Assembly: GCF_008329645.1 (NCBI RefSeq) | Contig: NZ_CP043474.1 | Coordinates: 186,001-250,000 of the forward strand | Direction: 5' to 3' | DNA from: Mycolicibacterium grossiae | GTDB taxonomy: Bacteria > Actinomycetota > Actinomycetes > Mycobacteriales > Mycobacteriaceae | DNA: 64,000 nucleotides | Shown here: piece by piece, positions 55,162 to 62,952 of the stretch | Position numbering within the stretch: the first letter of the stretch is position 1 | Layout: every line of letters starts with the position of its first letter | Translations under genes and position numbers: made by a program | The notes under the pieces: generated by a model | What the model was told of the DNA's origin: nothing | What the model saw: the letters and a program-made list of their open reading frames with translations, nothing else | Databases searched by the model: none

Positions 55162-55485
55162 TTAGCCTTCGCAGTCAGGAGACCATCCCATAGTGCCCCA
55201 GTAGTACGGTCCCAAGTCGCTCTGCTGACGGCGCGGTTTGCTTCCCCTACGGATGGTGATGTGAGACATCTCGTCGATGGGTCGACCAGCATTGTGCCGA
55301 CGGATGGCCATGACTGCACTCGAAAGCCGGTCATGACCACACGTCATCAACGCAAGAAGACTGAGCGCGTCGATCCCGAGGTCTCGCAACATTGAAGCTT
55401 GGAAAGCTTCGGGAAGTCCGCGCCAGCAGCGCAAGATCTCTGAACATGCTTCGCTAACAGCGAGGTCGTCATACCCTGCGTCCAT
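55162..55485 (-). CDS. Small hypothetical protein
   Basis: The 107-residue protein has CAGGAGGCTCCT directly before ATG 55485, a strong ribosome binding site. The first 75 residues are helical (VSEACSEILRCWRGLPEAFQ; DALSLLALMTCG), the end is basic and aromatic (DLGPYYWGTMGWSPD). No family recognised. Confidence 0.6.
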   Translation of the reverse strand: MDAGYDDLAVSEACSEILRCWRGLPEAFQASMLRDLGIDALSLLALMTCGHDRLSSAVMAIRRHNAGRPIDEMSHITIRRGSKPRRQQSDLGPYYWGTMGWSPDCEG

Positions 55486-55568
55486 AGGAGCCTCCTGGGA
55501 GTCAAGGATACCCGAGCAGTTGGCAACCTGGATATGCTCACAAGGCGATGCGGACGGCAGGTGAAGTG

Positions 55569-56054
55569 TTATTCGCTTCGATGCTCCGGCAGTAGAAGAT
55601 GATCGATATCGCTGGTGTCGAACTGCATGACTTGCGCTTTTTCTACAACCGCGTCGGCACCCATCAGGCCGGCGACGCCCTCGGCGAAGCGACGGACGAC
55701 GACGGCGTTGTCGCGAGCGGCGCTTTCGAGAGCGAACTCGACGAAGATCCGCTCGCCATCCGTGGCCGCCATCGGGTTGCGCCCGAGGAGGTGGTCACTC
55801 ACAATTCGCAAGATTCCGCGGTGGAGGGTGACGCCCTCCGCGCCGGCCACGGCGATGGAGCCGAAGATGCGAGAACGGAGCAATCTGCGTCGAGTTTCGT
55901 CGGTAACGCAGAGATTCTCCAGCGCGGCTGCATGCGGTGCTGAACTGGAAGATACGAGGATCTGGCGGTCGACACGACGGCCACCAAAATTGCCTCGGAG
56001 GACCGAGGCGGTCACGGCGTCGCCGCCAGGGTGGAGTGCGTCATCGCGTTCCAT
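55569..56054 (-). CDS. Hypothetical protein
   Basis: The 161-residue protein from ATG 56054 has a helical-acidic character with a conserved-looking middle (RSRIFGSIAVAGAEGVTLHR then IVSDHLLGRNPMA) and an acidic end (VMQFDTSDIDHLLLP). No membrane segment or known motif. Ribosome binding site weak. Unknown function. Confidence 0.5.
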   Translation of the reverse strand: MERDDALHPGGDAVTASVLRGNFGGRRVDRQILVSSSSAPHAAALENLCVTDETRRRLLRSRIFGSIAVAGAEGVTLHRGILRIVSDHLLGRNPMAATDGERIFVEFALESAARDNAVVVRRFAEGVAGLMGADAVVEKAQVMQFDTSDIDHLLLPEHRSE

Positions 56055-56322
56055 CTACTACTCATTGTAGCAGAGCCTCCTGCGGCCGAAGCCCATATTG
56101 CCTGTTCAGAGGCGGTTGGCTGACGCTCCTCGCTGCTACGCGGGGGGTCTCAACTATGTCCGCCGCCAGACATCTTTCTCTGGACGCTGAAGTTTTGCAA
56201 ACTTTCGATTCTGACAGCAGAGGACCGGCAGGCAGCCACGACACGCCCGCCGACAGCCCTCCCGTTTGCATGGAACCTGCGAATCCGAGATCCATATAAC
56301 GAGTATTCCGTATTGTGGCACT

Positions 56323-56649
56323 GTGTCAACGACCGACGCGGCGGCGCTCCGCAGACGGTCGCGTGTCGCCTTTGGGCAGGATTATCAACTCGAAGTGATG
56401 CTTCTCGTTGCAGATGCCGAAGGTGTCGTCCATCAGAAGGCCGTTGCCGCTGAATTAGGCCTCAGCCCGAGCAACGTCCAGACGCCTTGGGATCGTCTTG
56501 TCGATCTTGGCCTGCTGACGTTCGAGTTGAGGGACAAGGGGCGCCACAAGTGCTTCAAGCGCGCGAGAAGCTCGGGTTGGGAGTACGCGCGCGAACTTGC
56601 CGGGAGCCTATGGCAGTCACATCCCACATATTGGCAGGCCGAGATATGA
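56323..56649 (+). CDS. Winged helix-turn-helix regulator
   Basis: The 108-residue protein from GTG 56323 has a MarR/ArsR-type winged helix: FGQDYQLEVMLLVADAEGVV, HQKAVAAELGLSPSNVQTPW (recognition helix) and DRLVDLGLLTFELRDKGRHK (wing). It is short, so it probably dimerises by its terminal helices. It lies 209 bases before the SLATT gene, in the same direction, and is the obvious candidate regulator of the SLATT/CD-NTase pair. The frame is open upstream, but that part is not natural. Confidence 0.7.
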   Translation: MSTTDAAALRRRSRVAFGQDYQLEVMLLVADAEGVVHQKAVAAELGLSPSNVQTPWDRLVDLGLLTFELRDKGRHKCFKRARSSGWEYARELAGSLWQSHPTYWQAEI

Positions 56650-56857
56650 CCGAGCATGCCGCGATCGCGCCGATGTCGAACAGCACCCCTTCGCGCTCAA
56701 AAACGCGCCATCAGCTTGAGTGCGGAAGTTGCGCGCCAAAGGGTCACCCGTCACCTCAAATCTGGGTCTTAGGCATGCCGGTTATTCATCGATAAACATC
56801 ACCCTGAATGCTATAGTAAAAAAGTACACATGCAACAAATCTGGAGCCAAATGCAAT

Positions 56858-57415
56858 ATGGTAAAAAAATCCGCCCAACCGCCTCCCCCGTTACTTCCAA
56901 TGCCGACGTTCTCGGCCGACACTGAGGCTCTGGCGAAGGAGATTAGTCGCATACATGAGAGTGTCGCCTGGAGTGCGCAAATTCAGTTCGAGCAGCTGAA
57001 GTTGTGGCGTGCGATGAACATGCTGCTCGGTGTCCCTGCGGCGGTGCTCGCTGCGATTTCCGGCGGCACCGGATTAACGCATCCAGAAGCCGCAACCGTT
57101 CCCGCCATCCTCGCACTGCTCGCTGCTGGTTTTGGAGCTGCGGTGACCACCTTGAACCCCTCCAGACGGGTTGCGCAAGCACAAGCTGCAGCCAATGCCT
57201 GCCTCGAGATACAAACAGCCGCCCGCCAGTTGCTACTCGTCGACTTAGCGACGTCCAGCCGAGACGAGGCGCGCGACAAATTAAGCGAGCTTACAGTGCG
57301 ACGCGACGAAGTGAATAGGACTGCTGATCCGCCCGGACGGTATGCCTATTGGCGCGCGACTCGCAACTTCACCAAGGGCCGACAGTCGTACGAAGCAGAT
57401 TCGAGAGTGCAGTAA
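56858..57415 (+). CDS. SLATT-domain two-span membrane effector
   Basis: About 185 residues from ATG 56858. The SLATT layout is clear: Pro-rich start, amphipathic helix (EALAKEISRIHESVAWSAQI), two adjacent membrane spans (NMLLGVPAAVLAAISGGTGL, about 52-71, and PAILALLAAGFGAAVTTLNP, about 80-99), and a long helical C-terminus (VAQAQAAANACLEIQTAARQ; EARDKLSELTVRRDEVNR). SLATT proteins are predicted pore-forming effectors activated by a nucleotide signal in SMODS-linked anti-phage systems. It is directly followed by a CD-NTase gene, with TAA and GTG adjacent, so the pair is one translational unit. ATG is not strongly supported by a Shine-Dalgarno motif. Confidence 0.88.
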   Translation: MVKKSAQPPPPLLPMPTFSADTEALAKEISRIHESVAWSAQIQFEQLKLWRAMNMLLGVPAAVLAAISGGTGLTHPEAATVPAILALLAAGFGAAVTTLNPSRRVAQAQAAANACLEIQTAARQLLLVDLATSSRDEARDKLSELTVRRDEVNRTADPPGRYAYWRATRNFTKGRQSYEADSRVQ

Positions 57416-57761
57416 GTGGCACGGACAGTTGACCAAGGATTTGAAGAGTTTCTTCGACGTCTGGTACCAACACAGGCTCAACGCGATACCGGCGCGAGCC
57501 ACCGCTTGAGCGTTGAAGGAGCATTGGAGTCTCGTCTGAACGTAAGCACCTTCTTCGAGACTGGCTCATTCACGCACGGCACCGGTGTCCGCCATCGAAG
57601 TGATATCGACGTGCTTGTAAGCCTCGGCGGGACGAAGCCAATTTCCTCCTACACGGCGCTCACATGGGTGAAAGACGCTCTTGAGGTGAGCCCTTCGTAG
57701 TGGTCCAGTCGTTGTGCGACTCTGTTGCCCGGTCTGCGGGCAAGGAAGAATCAACAACGAC

Positions 57762-58049
57762 ATGGCATCGAACAAGCGCCGGCGGCACACCCCGGACCAG
57801 ATCATCCGCAAGCTCGCCGAGGGCAACAAGCTCCTTGCAGCGGGCCAGGAACTGAGCGAGGTGTGCCGACACCTAGAGATCGCGGAGTCGACGTGGCATC
57901 GCTGGCTTGCCCAGTACGGCGGCATGAAGGCCAACGACGCCAAGCGTCTCAAAGAACTCGAAGCCGAGAACGCCCGGCTCAAGAAGATGGTCGCCAACCA
58001 GGCCCTCGACATCGACATGCTCAAGGAGATCTCGGCGGGAAACTTCTGA
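57762..58049 (+). CDS. IS3-family OrfA
   Basis: The 95-residue protein has an N-terminal helix-turn-helix (LAEGNKLLAAGQELSEVCRH then LEIAESTWHRWLAQYG, about residues 17-52) and a C-terminal leucine zipper (RLKELEAENARLKKMVANQA). It ends shortly after the frameshift signal at 58037-58043, so it is the early product that binds the IS ends and regulates transposition. Confidence 0.93.
   Translation: MASNKRRRHTPDQIIRKLAEGNKLLAAGQELSEVCRHLEIAESTWHRWLAQYGGMKANDAKRLKELEAENARLKKMVANQALDIDMLKEISAGNF
58037..58043 (+). promoter_or_regulatory. Programmed -1 frameshift site GGGAAAC
   Basis: The heptamer G GGA AAC sits in the OrfA reading frame (X XXY YYZ rule), six bases before the OrfA stop. A -1 slip converts GGA AAC into GGG AAA C and continues as GKLLTPNRKRSAV, exactly the OrfB sequence. 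Such slips make the OrfAB transposase of IS3 elements. Confidence 0.8.
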
Positions 58050-58900
58050 CCCCGAACCGCAAGCGCAGCGCCGTCACGGTGCTGCGCGAGCGGTTCGGGG
58101 TGTCTGAACGCCGCGCCTGCACGGTCGTGGGTCTGCACCGCTCCACGATGCGCCTGACGCCGGCGCCGATCGCCACCGAGGAGGCCGAGCTGCGGGCTTG
58201 GTTGCGCCGGTTCTCCACCGATCGACCTCGCTGGGGGTGGCGACGGGCAGCCAAGATGGCCCGCAAGGCCGGCTGGAAAGCCAACAACAAGCGCATCCGC
58301 CGGCTGTGGCGTGAAGAGGGCTTGCGGGTCCCACAGCGCCGCCGCAAGAAGCGGCTGACCGGCATCGGTGTCGCCGTGGGTGCGATGTCACCGATCCGCC
58401 CGAACGTGATCTGGGCGATGGACTTCCAGTTCGACACGACCGCCGATGGCCGCATCCTCAAGATGCTCAACGTCATCGACGAGTTCACCCGCGAAGCACT
58501 CGCGATTGAGGTCGACCGCGCCATCAACGCCGACGGCGTCGTCGACGTCTTGGATCGCCTGGCCCTCACCCACGGGGCGCCGCACTACGTGCGCTTCGAC
58601 AACGGGCCCGAGTTCGTGGCCCACGCCGTGAGCGATTGGTGCCGATTCAACAGTGCCGGTTCCCTTTTCATTGATCCCGGCTCGCCGTGGCAGAACGCCT
58701 GGATCGAATCCTTCAACGGCCGCCTGCGTGATGAACTGCTCAACTCGTGGCGCTTCGACTCGCTTCTGGAGGCCCGGGTGATCATCGAGGACTGGCGCTG
58801 CGATTACAACGCCAACCGACCCCACTCCGCCCACGGCGAACTTACCCCAGCGGAGTTCGCTCTACAGTGGACCACGACCCACCAACCCCAAGTCGCATAG
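58043..58900 (+). CDS. IS3-family OrfB (transposase catalytic part)
   Basis: The frame of about 285 residues, made by -1 frameshifting from OrfA, contains the HTH_21-like segment (RFSTDRPRWGWRRAAKMARK, RRLWREEGLRVPQRRRKKR) and the rve catalytic core with DDE residues: Asp in WAMDFQFDTT, Asp in VRFDNGPEFVA and Glu in WIESFNGRLRDELLN, followed by R-P-H-S-A-H-G. This is the IS51/IS407-like organisation. The element is intact. Confidence 0.92.
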   Translation, partial: LLTPNRKRSAVTVLRERFGVSERRACTVVGLHRSTMRLTPAPIATEEAELRAWLRRFSTDRPRWGWRRAAKMARKAGWKANNKRIRRLWREEGLRVPQRRRKKRLTGIGVAVGAMSPIRPNVIWAMDFQFDTTADGRILKMLNVIDEFTREALAIEVDRAINADGVVDVLDRLALTHGAPHYVRFDNGPEFVAHAVSDWCRFNSAGSLFIDPGSPWQNAWIESFNGRLRDELLNSWRFDSLLEARVIIEDWRCDYNANRPHSAHGELTPAEFALQWTTTHQPQVA

Positions 58901-59540
58901 CGACTGGACCACCAAACGGGTCCCCCTCACTCTCGGAAAGCGATTTCCACATACGACAGTGCGCATCCGTCGCCCAGCCGTTCAGGTTCTATTCGGTGGT
59001 GGATATGAGACTTGGGAGGTAATCCCCGGGTTCATCACAGCACGAGGCGGTGAAAACGTACTGGTGTACGACATCCCATCGCCGGTTGTGAATGGAGGGT
59101 GGATCGACGCTGCGCCGAGAGAACATCTTGCTTACGTCAATGAATGCAATGCGAAACCTCATAAGGGCGACGCGAAAGATCTCACCCGCCTAATCAAAGC
59201 ATGGAAGTACTACTGCGACGTTCCGATATCGTCGTTCTACCTTGAGATGAGAGCGGCCCAACACGTCAAGACACAAGAAACGTACATTCATGTGTGGGAC
59301 GTTTGCCAGCTGCTCGAGAAGCTGAACCGACACCAGCTTGCTGACATGAATGATCCGAAGGGTGCATCCGGCCGGTTCGGCTCGACGTCGAGCGATAGCA
59401 CTCGCACGGAAGCGCTCTCAAAGTTGAACACTGCAGCTGTCCGCGCACGCAAAGCTTTGAACGCAGAACAAGATAACGACGCCGCTACGGCTTTCTACTA
59501 TCTCGATCTTCTGTTCGGTGGCAATTTTCCCCTTCGTTGA

Positions 59541-60107
59541 ATGTTCTGCGCCGCACTCGATCAGCACAACTTTGAATCGGCGGTCAAGCCACCACCTATC
59601 GGCCACGCGTAGACAAAGGTGACACCGCCCGCTTTAGGCCCTTGCAAGTTGTACGGGCCTCGAAACACAGGAGCCGGCCGATTTCCTCGAGAGGTCGATC
59701 TCCGTCGTCCAGCTCAACCGACTGGGTAATCATCTTGTGTATCATCTTGGGCCGCGGACCCGGCGTACGCTCGGCCCGTTCAAACTATAGGCGACGGACT
59801 CGAACTTCCCTATTAGTTGAACGTAAGTGACGCGGCTCCGTGAATGGCGAGCACAATCTCATTCCGTCCGAAGAAGGTAGCGGTTGACGCCGCTCGAACC
59901 GATTGCAAACCCCGTAGTCCGTGCTTCCATTCACTCAGATGTCCGGACGACATACTGTGAGGAATCAATCCTCTCGCGAATCGGTTCTTGACTGAGGCAG
60001 CGACACAGTCCTGACCGCTTGTCGAAGCTTTACGTCACCCGCGGACTTGTCGGCGAGCAGTGGTAGAACCGCAGTGTGGCGCAAAGGCGCTGTAGGAGGG
60101 GTTTCAC
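59541..60107. other. Stretch without a supported gene
   Basis: No natural frame on either strand. It separates the broken CD-NTase gene from the DUF3892 gene; no CBASS accessory gene (E1/E2, JAB, HORMA, TRIP13) is visible. Confidence 0.4.
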
Positions 60108-60380
60108 ATGTCCGTTCGAGTCACGCATCGCCGCATGTCCCCCGGCGGCTGGTCGAATCAACACATCACAGACGTTAAGTGGGTGGGCGAGCAAGACGGT
60201 GAGGTCGGCCAAAGCTCCCGAGAGATCATGGTCGAGTGGATCAGCGGAGGCGGCGCCGCATTCGTACAGGGTCCGCACTCGCGTGTGCGAGTTGGAGTGG
60301 TCGATGCGTCGCCCCCATACTTGCGGACCTACGCAAATGGCGAATGGGACGACAACTTGCTCTCACTTCCCACCTTTTGA
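60108..60380 (+). CDS. DUF3892-like small protein
   Basis: The 90-residue protein has an excellent AGGAGGGG site before ATG 60108. The core [20 protein letters not shown] then [20 protein letters not shown] and [19 protein letters not shown] follows the DUF3892 pattern, in which an early I-x-x-V-x-W/R and a late L-x-T-x-x-D/N-G-x-x-x-D-N-L-x-x-L-P motif are conserved. Function of the family is unknown; members are often found beside mobile or defence genes. Confidence 0.8.
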   Translation: MSVRVTHRRMSPGGWSNQHITDVKWVGEQDGEVGQSSREIMVEWISGGGAAFVQGPHSRVRVGVVDASPPYLRTYANGEWDDNLLSLPTF

Positions 60381-61180
60381 TCGGGAACTGGCTGCCGGGT
60401 AGTCGCCATGTGACCAGTGATTAGTGCTGGATCTGACGTCGAGCGTAACGCTGTATCCCCGCTGTGAGCCGGTGATTGCCCTGTCGTTCCGGGGCCTGTC
60501 TGGCTAGATGGACTTAAGCGCGACGTCGTGGCCCGCATTGACTGCGAGACGTCAATCACCAGCATCACGACGGCGCACTTGCGTGAGTTGCGGACGTCGT
60601 GCGTCGGCGCCGCCAGGGTGACTATCGACAGCAACATCGACACAATGTCGAAGCCGTCCGGCAATCTGCCCCTCGCCGAAGCTGCCGACGATAACGCGAC
60701 CAAATCTCGCACGTACTAGCTATTCGCGTGACGCTGTGCTGACGGGGATCCACGCGACGACTTCTGTTTGGGCAGCAGCGTCGTCACTCCATACCTTCTC
60801 TAGTTGCAGTACCCGGCTCCCTTTTGTAACGGGCGAGGCGTTCCGGTCGGCCAGGCCTGTCTTGCCGATCATCCTCCGAGTTGCCAGTTGATCCCGAACG
60901 GTGTCCGCGCGTTGAGGGAGTCGTGGGGTCGAAGGCGAGCGAGGGTGGTACCGCTCCGACGGGCGCGCCTCGCGTACCGAGTCGGACCGCGGCCTCACCC
61001 GCGATCAGCGCGGTGGCGCCGTGAGGTCTTCTTCCGACACATGGCCCCGCGCTGTGCCAAACTGAGATCCGAGGACCAGGCGGCTTGGCCTACCCACGCG
61101 TGGTCCTAAAGTTCATCGGATGACCATGAGCCGCGATTGTCGTCGTGCTACGTTCCGGTTCTTACAATTGAAAGGACTGC
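60381..61180. other. Stretch without a supported gene
   Basis: Two short frames (60528-60719 plus, 60720-60998 minus) have moderately natural composition but no ribosome binding site or motif. The rest looks non-coding. An AT-rich promoter-like patch precedes the small Cys-rich gene. Confidence 0.35.
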
Positions 61181-61312
61181 ATTATGCCCACGACCTTGAC
61201 ACTTCGGCCGCTGTCAGCACAAGCGCTCGGAACCTGTCGCTGTGTGTGTCCAGACTGCAAGAGCGGCCGACATTGTTACGACCGTGCGAACAACTGCGGA
61301 AAAGTTGGTTAG
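61181..61312 (+). CDS. Very small Cys-rich protein
   Basis: A 43-residue frame starts at ATG 61181 with AAAGGA seven bases upstream. The N-terminus TLTLRPLSAQALGTC leads into a cluster of six Cys and one His (CRCVCPDCKSGRHCYDRANN C), which could bind zinc or form a compact fold. The C-x-C-x-C-x-x-C and H-C spacing is not that of the mycobacterial metallothionein MymT. Similar tiny proteins are common in actinobacterial phages and plasmids; that comparison is from memory. Confidence 0.5.
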   Translation: MMPTTLTLRPLSAQALGTCRCVCPDCKSGRHCYDRANNCGKVG

Positions 61313-61406
61313 ATCACCACTCAACTAACTAAAGAGTCGCTCGACCTAGCGTGTGCTTCAATTTCGATGTTGATTTACGATGACATCTTCCCCATAGTAA
61401 GTGTTG

Positions 61407-61976
61407 ATGGCACCGTCGGATTCAGAACAATTCACTCCCGAACCATCAGAATGGGTCGCTGTCGATAGGCAGTGGTTCAAGACACTCGCATCTACAACTG
61501 AGTTCACGGTTGGGGAGAAGGTGCATCTAGCACGACTAGCGATCCAGCAGCAATTGGTCTGCGATGTAACCAATACATCGACGAAGCGTCAGTTACTCAA
61601 GCGGCTCGGCCTCCACTGCACAGCCGCCCCGAGCGGGTTCATGCTTGTATCGGGTAATTCTTTGCTCGCACAGTACATCGATTTCCGAACGCGTCAGCTT
61701 ACTGCCATGGAAAAGGGCGTTCTGTATGGCTACCCACAAACCGCAATTCTAGCTTTTTCTCGACTCATACCACTGAGTTCGCCACAGCCGTGGCCGGAAA
61801 CGTGTGCTGGCTATTTCCTCGGAGGCGCATACTCGCGGGACCACACCAAGCAAGAGTGTGAGTTCTTTGCGAATCAATGGATAGAGCTGAGAAGGCAGGC
61901 ACCCGATGTATGCACCCAGGCAGAGCGCGAGTTCGAATCTATTCGAACACTACGAATGAGCCGGCGCGCGGCTTGA
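61407..61976 (+). CDS. Hypothetical protein
   Basis: The 189-residue protein from ATG 61407 has a natural composition with an N-terminal helical half (ARLAIQQQLVCDVTNTSTKR, QLLKRLGLHC), a middle CDS region TRQLTAMEKGVLYGYPQTAI and LIPLSSPQPWPETCAGYFLG, and a C-terminal charged helix (QECEFFANQWIELRRQAPDV). No known family. Its stop overlaps the ATG of the next small gene (TGATG), implying translational coupling. Confidence 0.7.
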   Translation: MAPSDSEQFTPEPSEWVAVDRQWFKTLASTTEFTVGEKVHLARLAIQQQLVCDVTNTSTKRQLLKRLGLHCTAAPSGFMLVSGNSLLAQYIDFRTRQLTAMEKGVLYGYPQTAILAFSRLIPLSSPQPWPETCAGYFLGGAYSRDHTKQECEFFANQWIELRRQAPDVCTQAEREFESIRTLRMSRRAA

Positions 61977-62140
61977 TGCCGACACATCAAGCCACCTCCG
62001 CTGCGGTTCCGGGTGGCGGCCGTGTTTCAGTTCGTCCCATCGTGCGGCCAGAGATTGATCTGCGCATGCTCGCCAAGGCACTGCTTTACACCGCGATGGA
62101 CCAAGAAAAGCGTCGCGCGGAAGAGGACGAAGCAGCCTGA
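61976..62140 (+). CDS. Small hypothetical protein, coupled to the previous gene
   Basis: The 54-residue protein starts at ATG 61976 inside the stop of the upstream gene. The end is helical and charged (RPEIDLRMLAKALLYTAMDQ then EKRRAEEDEAA). It may be an accessory protein of its neighbour; nothing more can be read. Confidence 0.55.
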   Translation: MPTHQATSAAVPGGGRVSVRPIVRPEIDLRMLAKALLYTAMDQEKRRAEEDEAA

Positions 62141-62145
62141 CGTCC

Positions 62146-62646
62146 TCACCCGCCACTCACTCGACGCCGCTGCGGCCGGAGCGTGCCGCCGGCCGCACGC
62201 ACGGCGCGGTTGACGGTGCTGGCTTGGACGCTGAGCATCTCCGCGACCTGGTCGAGGGAGTTACCCCGCTCGTACAGTTCTAGGGCGCGAGCGTTGAACT
62301 CAAGCGTGCGGATCTGCTGCTCACGTAGCTCGACGCCCGCCTTCCTCAGCTGCCGCGCGATGGTTTGGCGATGGCATTCAAACTTCTCAGCCAGTTTCGG
62401 CATCGATTCGCCGGCCTCATACAGCTCAATGACAGCTTTCAAATCACTGTCCGAAAGTTTGCGGTTCATACGATATGACTGCACATGACCACTGATCATC
62501 TGTGGCAACGCGACGTCCGGCATAGCTGAGATGCCATGCCGAACCAGTTTCGCGAACGCTGGGTCACGACTTGAAAGCGCTTCGCGTAGGAGCACCACAG
62601 TAGAACATATGTTCGAGCGTTGAACTAGATCGCCAGAGGTCAGCAC
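62146..62646 (-). CDS. Double helix-turn-helix protein, recombinase-like C-terminus
   Basis: Up to 166 residues (GTG 62646; later starts at 62523 or 62469 are possible). It contains two resolvase-type helix-turn-helix segments: VIELYEAGESMPKLAEKFEC then HRQTIARQLRKAGVELR, and LELYERGNSLDQVAEMLSVQ then ASTVNRAVRAAGG. These match the DNA-binding ends of large serine recombinases, but the catalytic N-domain is missing. It could bind the TCGGTACA repeats upstream. Probably a regulator or truncated recombinase. Confidence 0.65.
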   Translation of the reverse strand: MLTSGDLVQRSNICSTVVLLREALSSRDPAFAKLVRHGISAMPDVALPQMISGHVQSYRMNRKLSDSDLKAVIELYEAGESMPKLAEKFECHRQTIARQLRKAGVELREQQIRTLEFNARALELYERGNSLDQVAEMLSVQASTVNRAVRAAGGTLRPQRRRVSGG

Positions 62647-62664
62647 CGTTTGTGCTGGCCTTTT
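62638..62664 (+). terminator. Hairpin with T run
   Basis: GGTCAGCAC and GTGCTGGCC pair (one G.U) around a five-base loop, followed by TTTT. It has the form of an intrinsic terminator on the plus strand, but also overlaps the start region of the minus-strand HTH gene, where it could act on expression. Confidence 0.45.
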
Positions 62665-62673
62665 GCGTGACTA

Positions 62674-62822
62674 TCGGTACATGTCGGTACACGGACCTAC
62701 ACTGCCGAAATATGCTTTGACCTCTGGGGAGGGGGTTTGAATCACCTTAGGATGGTTGGGTCATCGGTACTCAAATACGTAGCTACGAGCACAACAGCCT
62801 GACCTCTGTTTCGATGTACCGA
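62674..62822. repeat. TCGGTACA repeats upstream of the HTH gene
   Basis: TCGGTACA occurs at 62674-62681 and 62684-62691 (10-bp phasing), TCGGTACT at 62764-62771, and the reverse complement TGTACCGA at 62815-62822. TGACCTCTG also occurs twice (about 62718 and 62802). Spacing by one helical turn suggests binding of a multimeric protein, most simply the adjacent HTH protein. Confidence 0.6.
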
Positions 62823-62952
62823 TGAAATGGCAAGCTAGAAAAATACTATCGTCCTCGCGTCGTGATGCTCAACCCATCACGCTTAATCTTGCTAAAAGGA
62901 AATAGCTAACTCATAATCTAACCCATAGCACCTAGAATCTTGAAGGAGCGGT

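Larger units (their letters stand above)
57687..58929 (+). mobile_element. IS3-family insertion sequence in the CD-NTase gene
   Basis: About 1243 bp. Both ends carry the sequence TGGTCCAGTCG then a near-identical GCGACT (left 57701, right 58887-58908 reversed; two mismatches in 21). The outermost bases read TGAG on both sides, the usual TGA start of IS3 elements. These borders give a clean reading frame for the interrupted gene. A target duplication of three or four bases could not be identified, so borders may be off by a few bases. Confidence 0.85.
57416..59540 (+). pseudogene. CD-NTase (SMODS-type cyclic-oligonucleotide synthase), interrupted by an IS3-family element
   Basis: Removing 57687-58929 leaves 882 bases, exactly 294 codons (293 residues), the usual CD-NTase length. 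The N-terminal part carries the polymerase-beta-type active site GSFTHGTGVRHRSDIDVLVS (G-S and D-x-D). After the IS come LGKRFPHTTVRIRRPAVQVL, FGGGYETWEVIPGF, the helical GDAKDLTRLIKAWKYYCDVP then ISSFYLEMRAAQH, and a C-terminal DDAATAFYYLDLLFGG. The pre-insertion reading KDALEALGKRFPHTT is seamless. The enzyme should make a cyclic oligonucleotide that activates the SLATT protein. As sequenced the gene is broken, so the system is inactive unless the IS excises. Confidence 0.9.

Noticed and set aside
57725..58036. Extension of the OrfB frame upstream of the slippery site
   Set aside because: This portion overlaps OrfA in another frame and is non-native; OrfB is reached by frameshifting.
60528..60998. 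Two short frames between the DUF3892 and Cys-rich genes
   Set aside because: No ribosome binding site, motif or consistent codon pattern.
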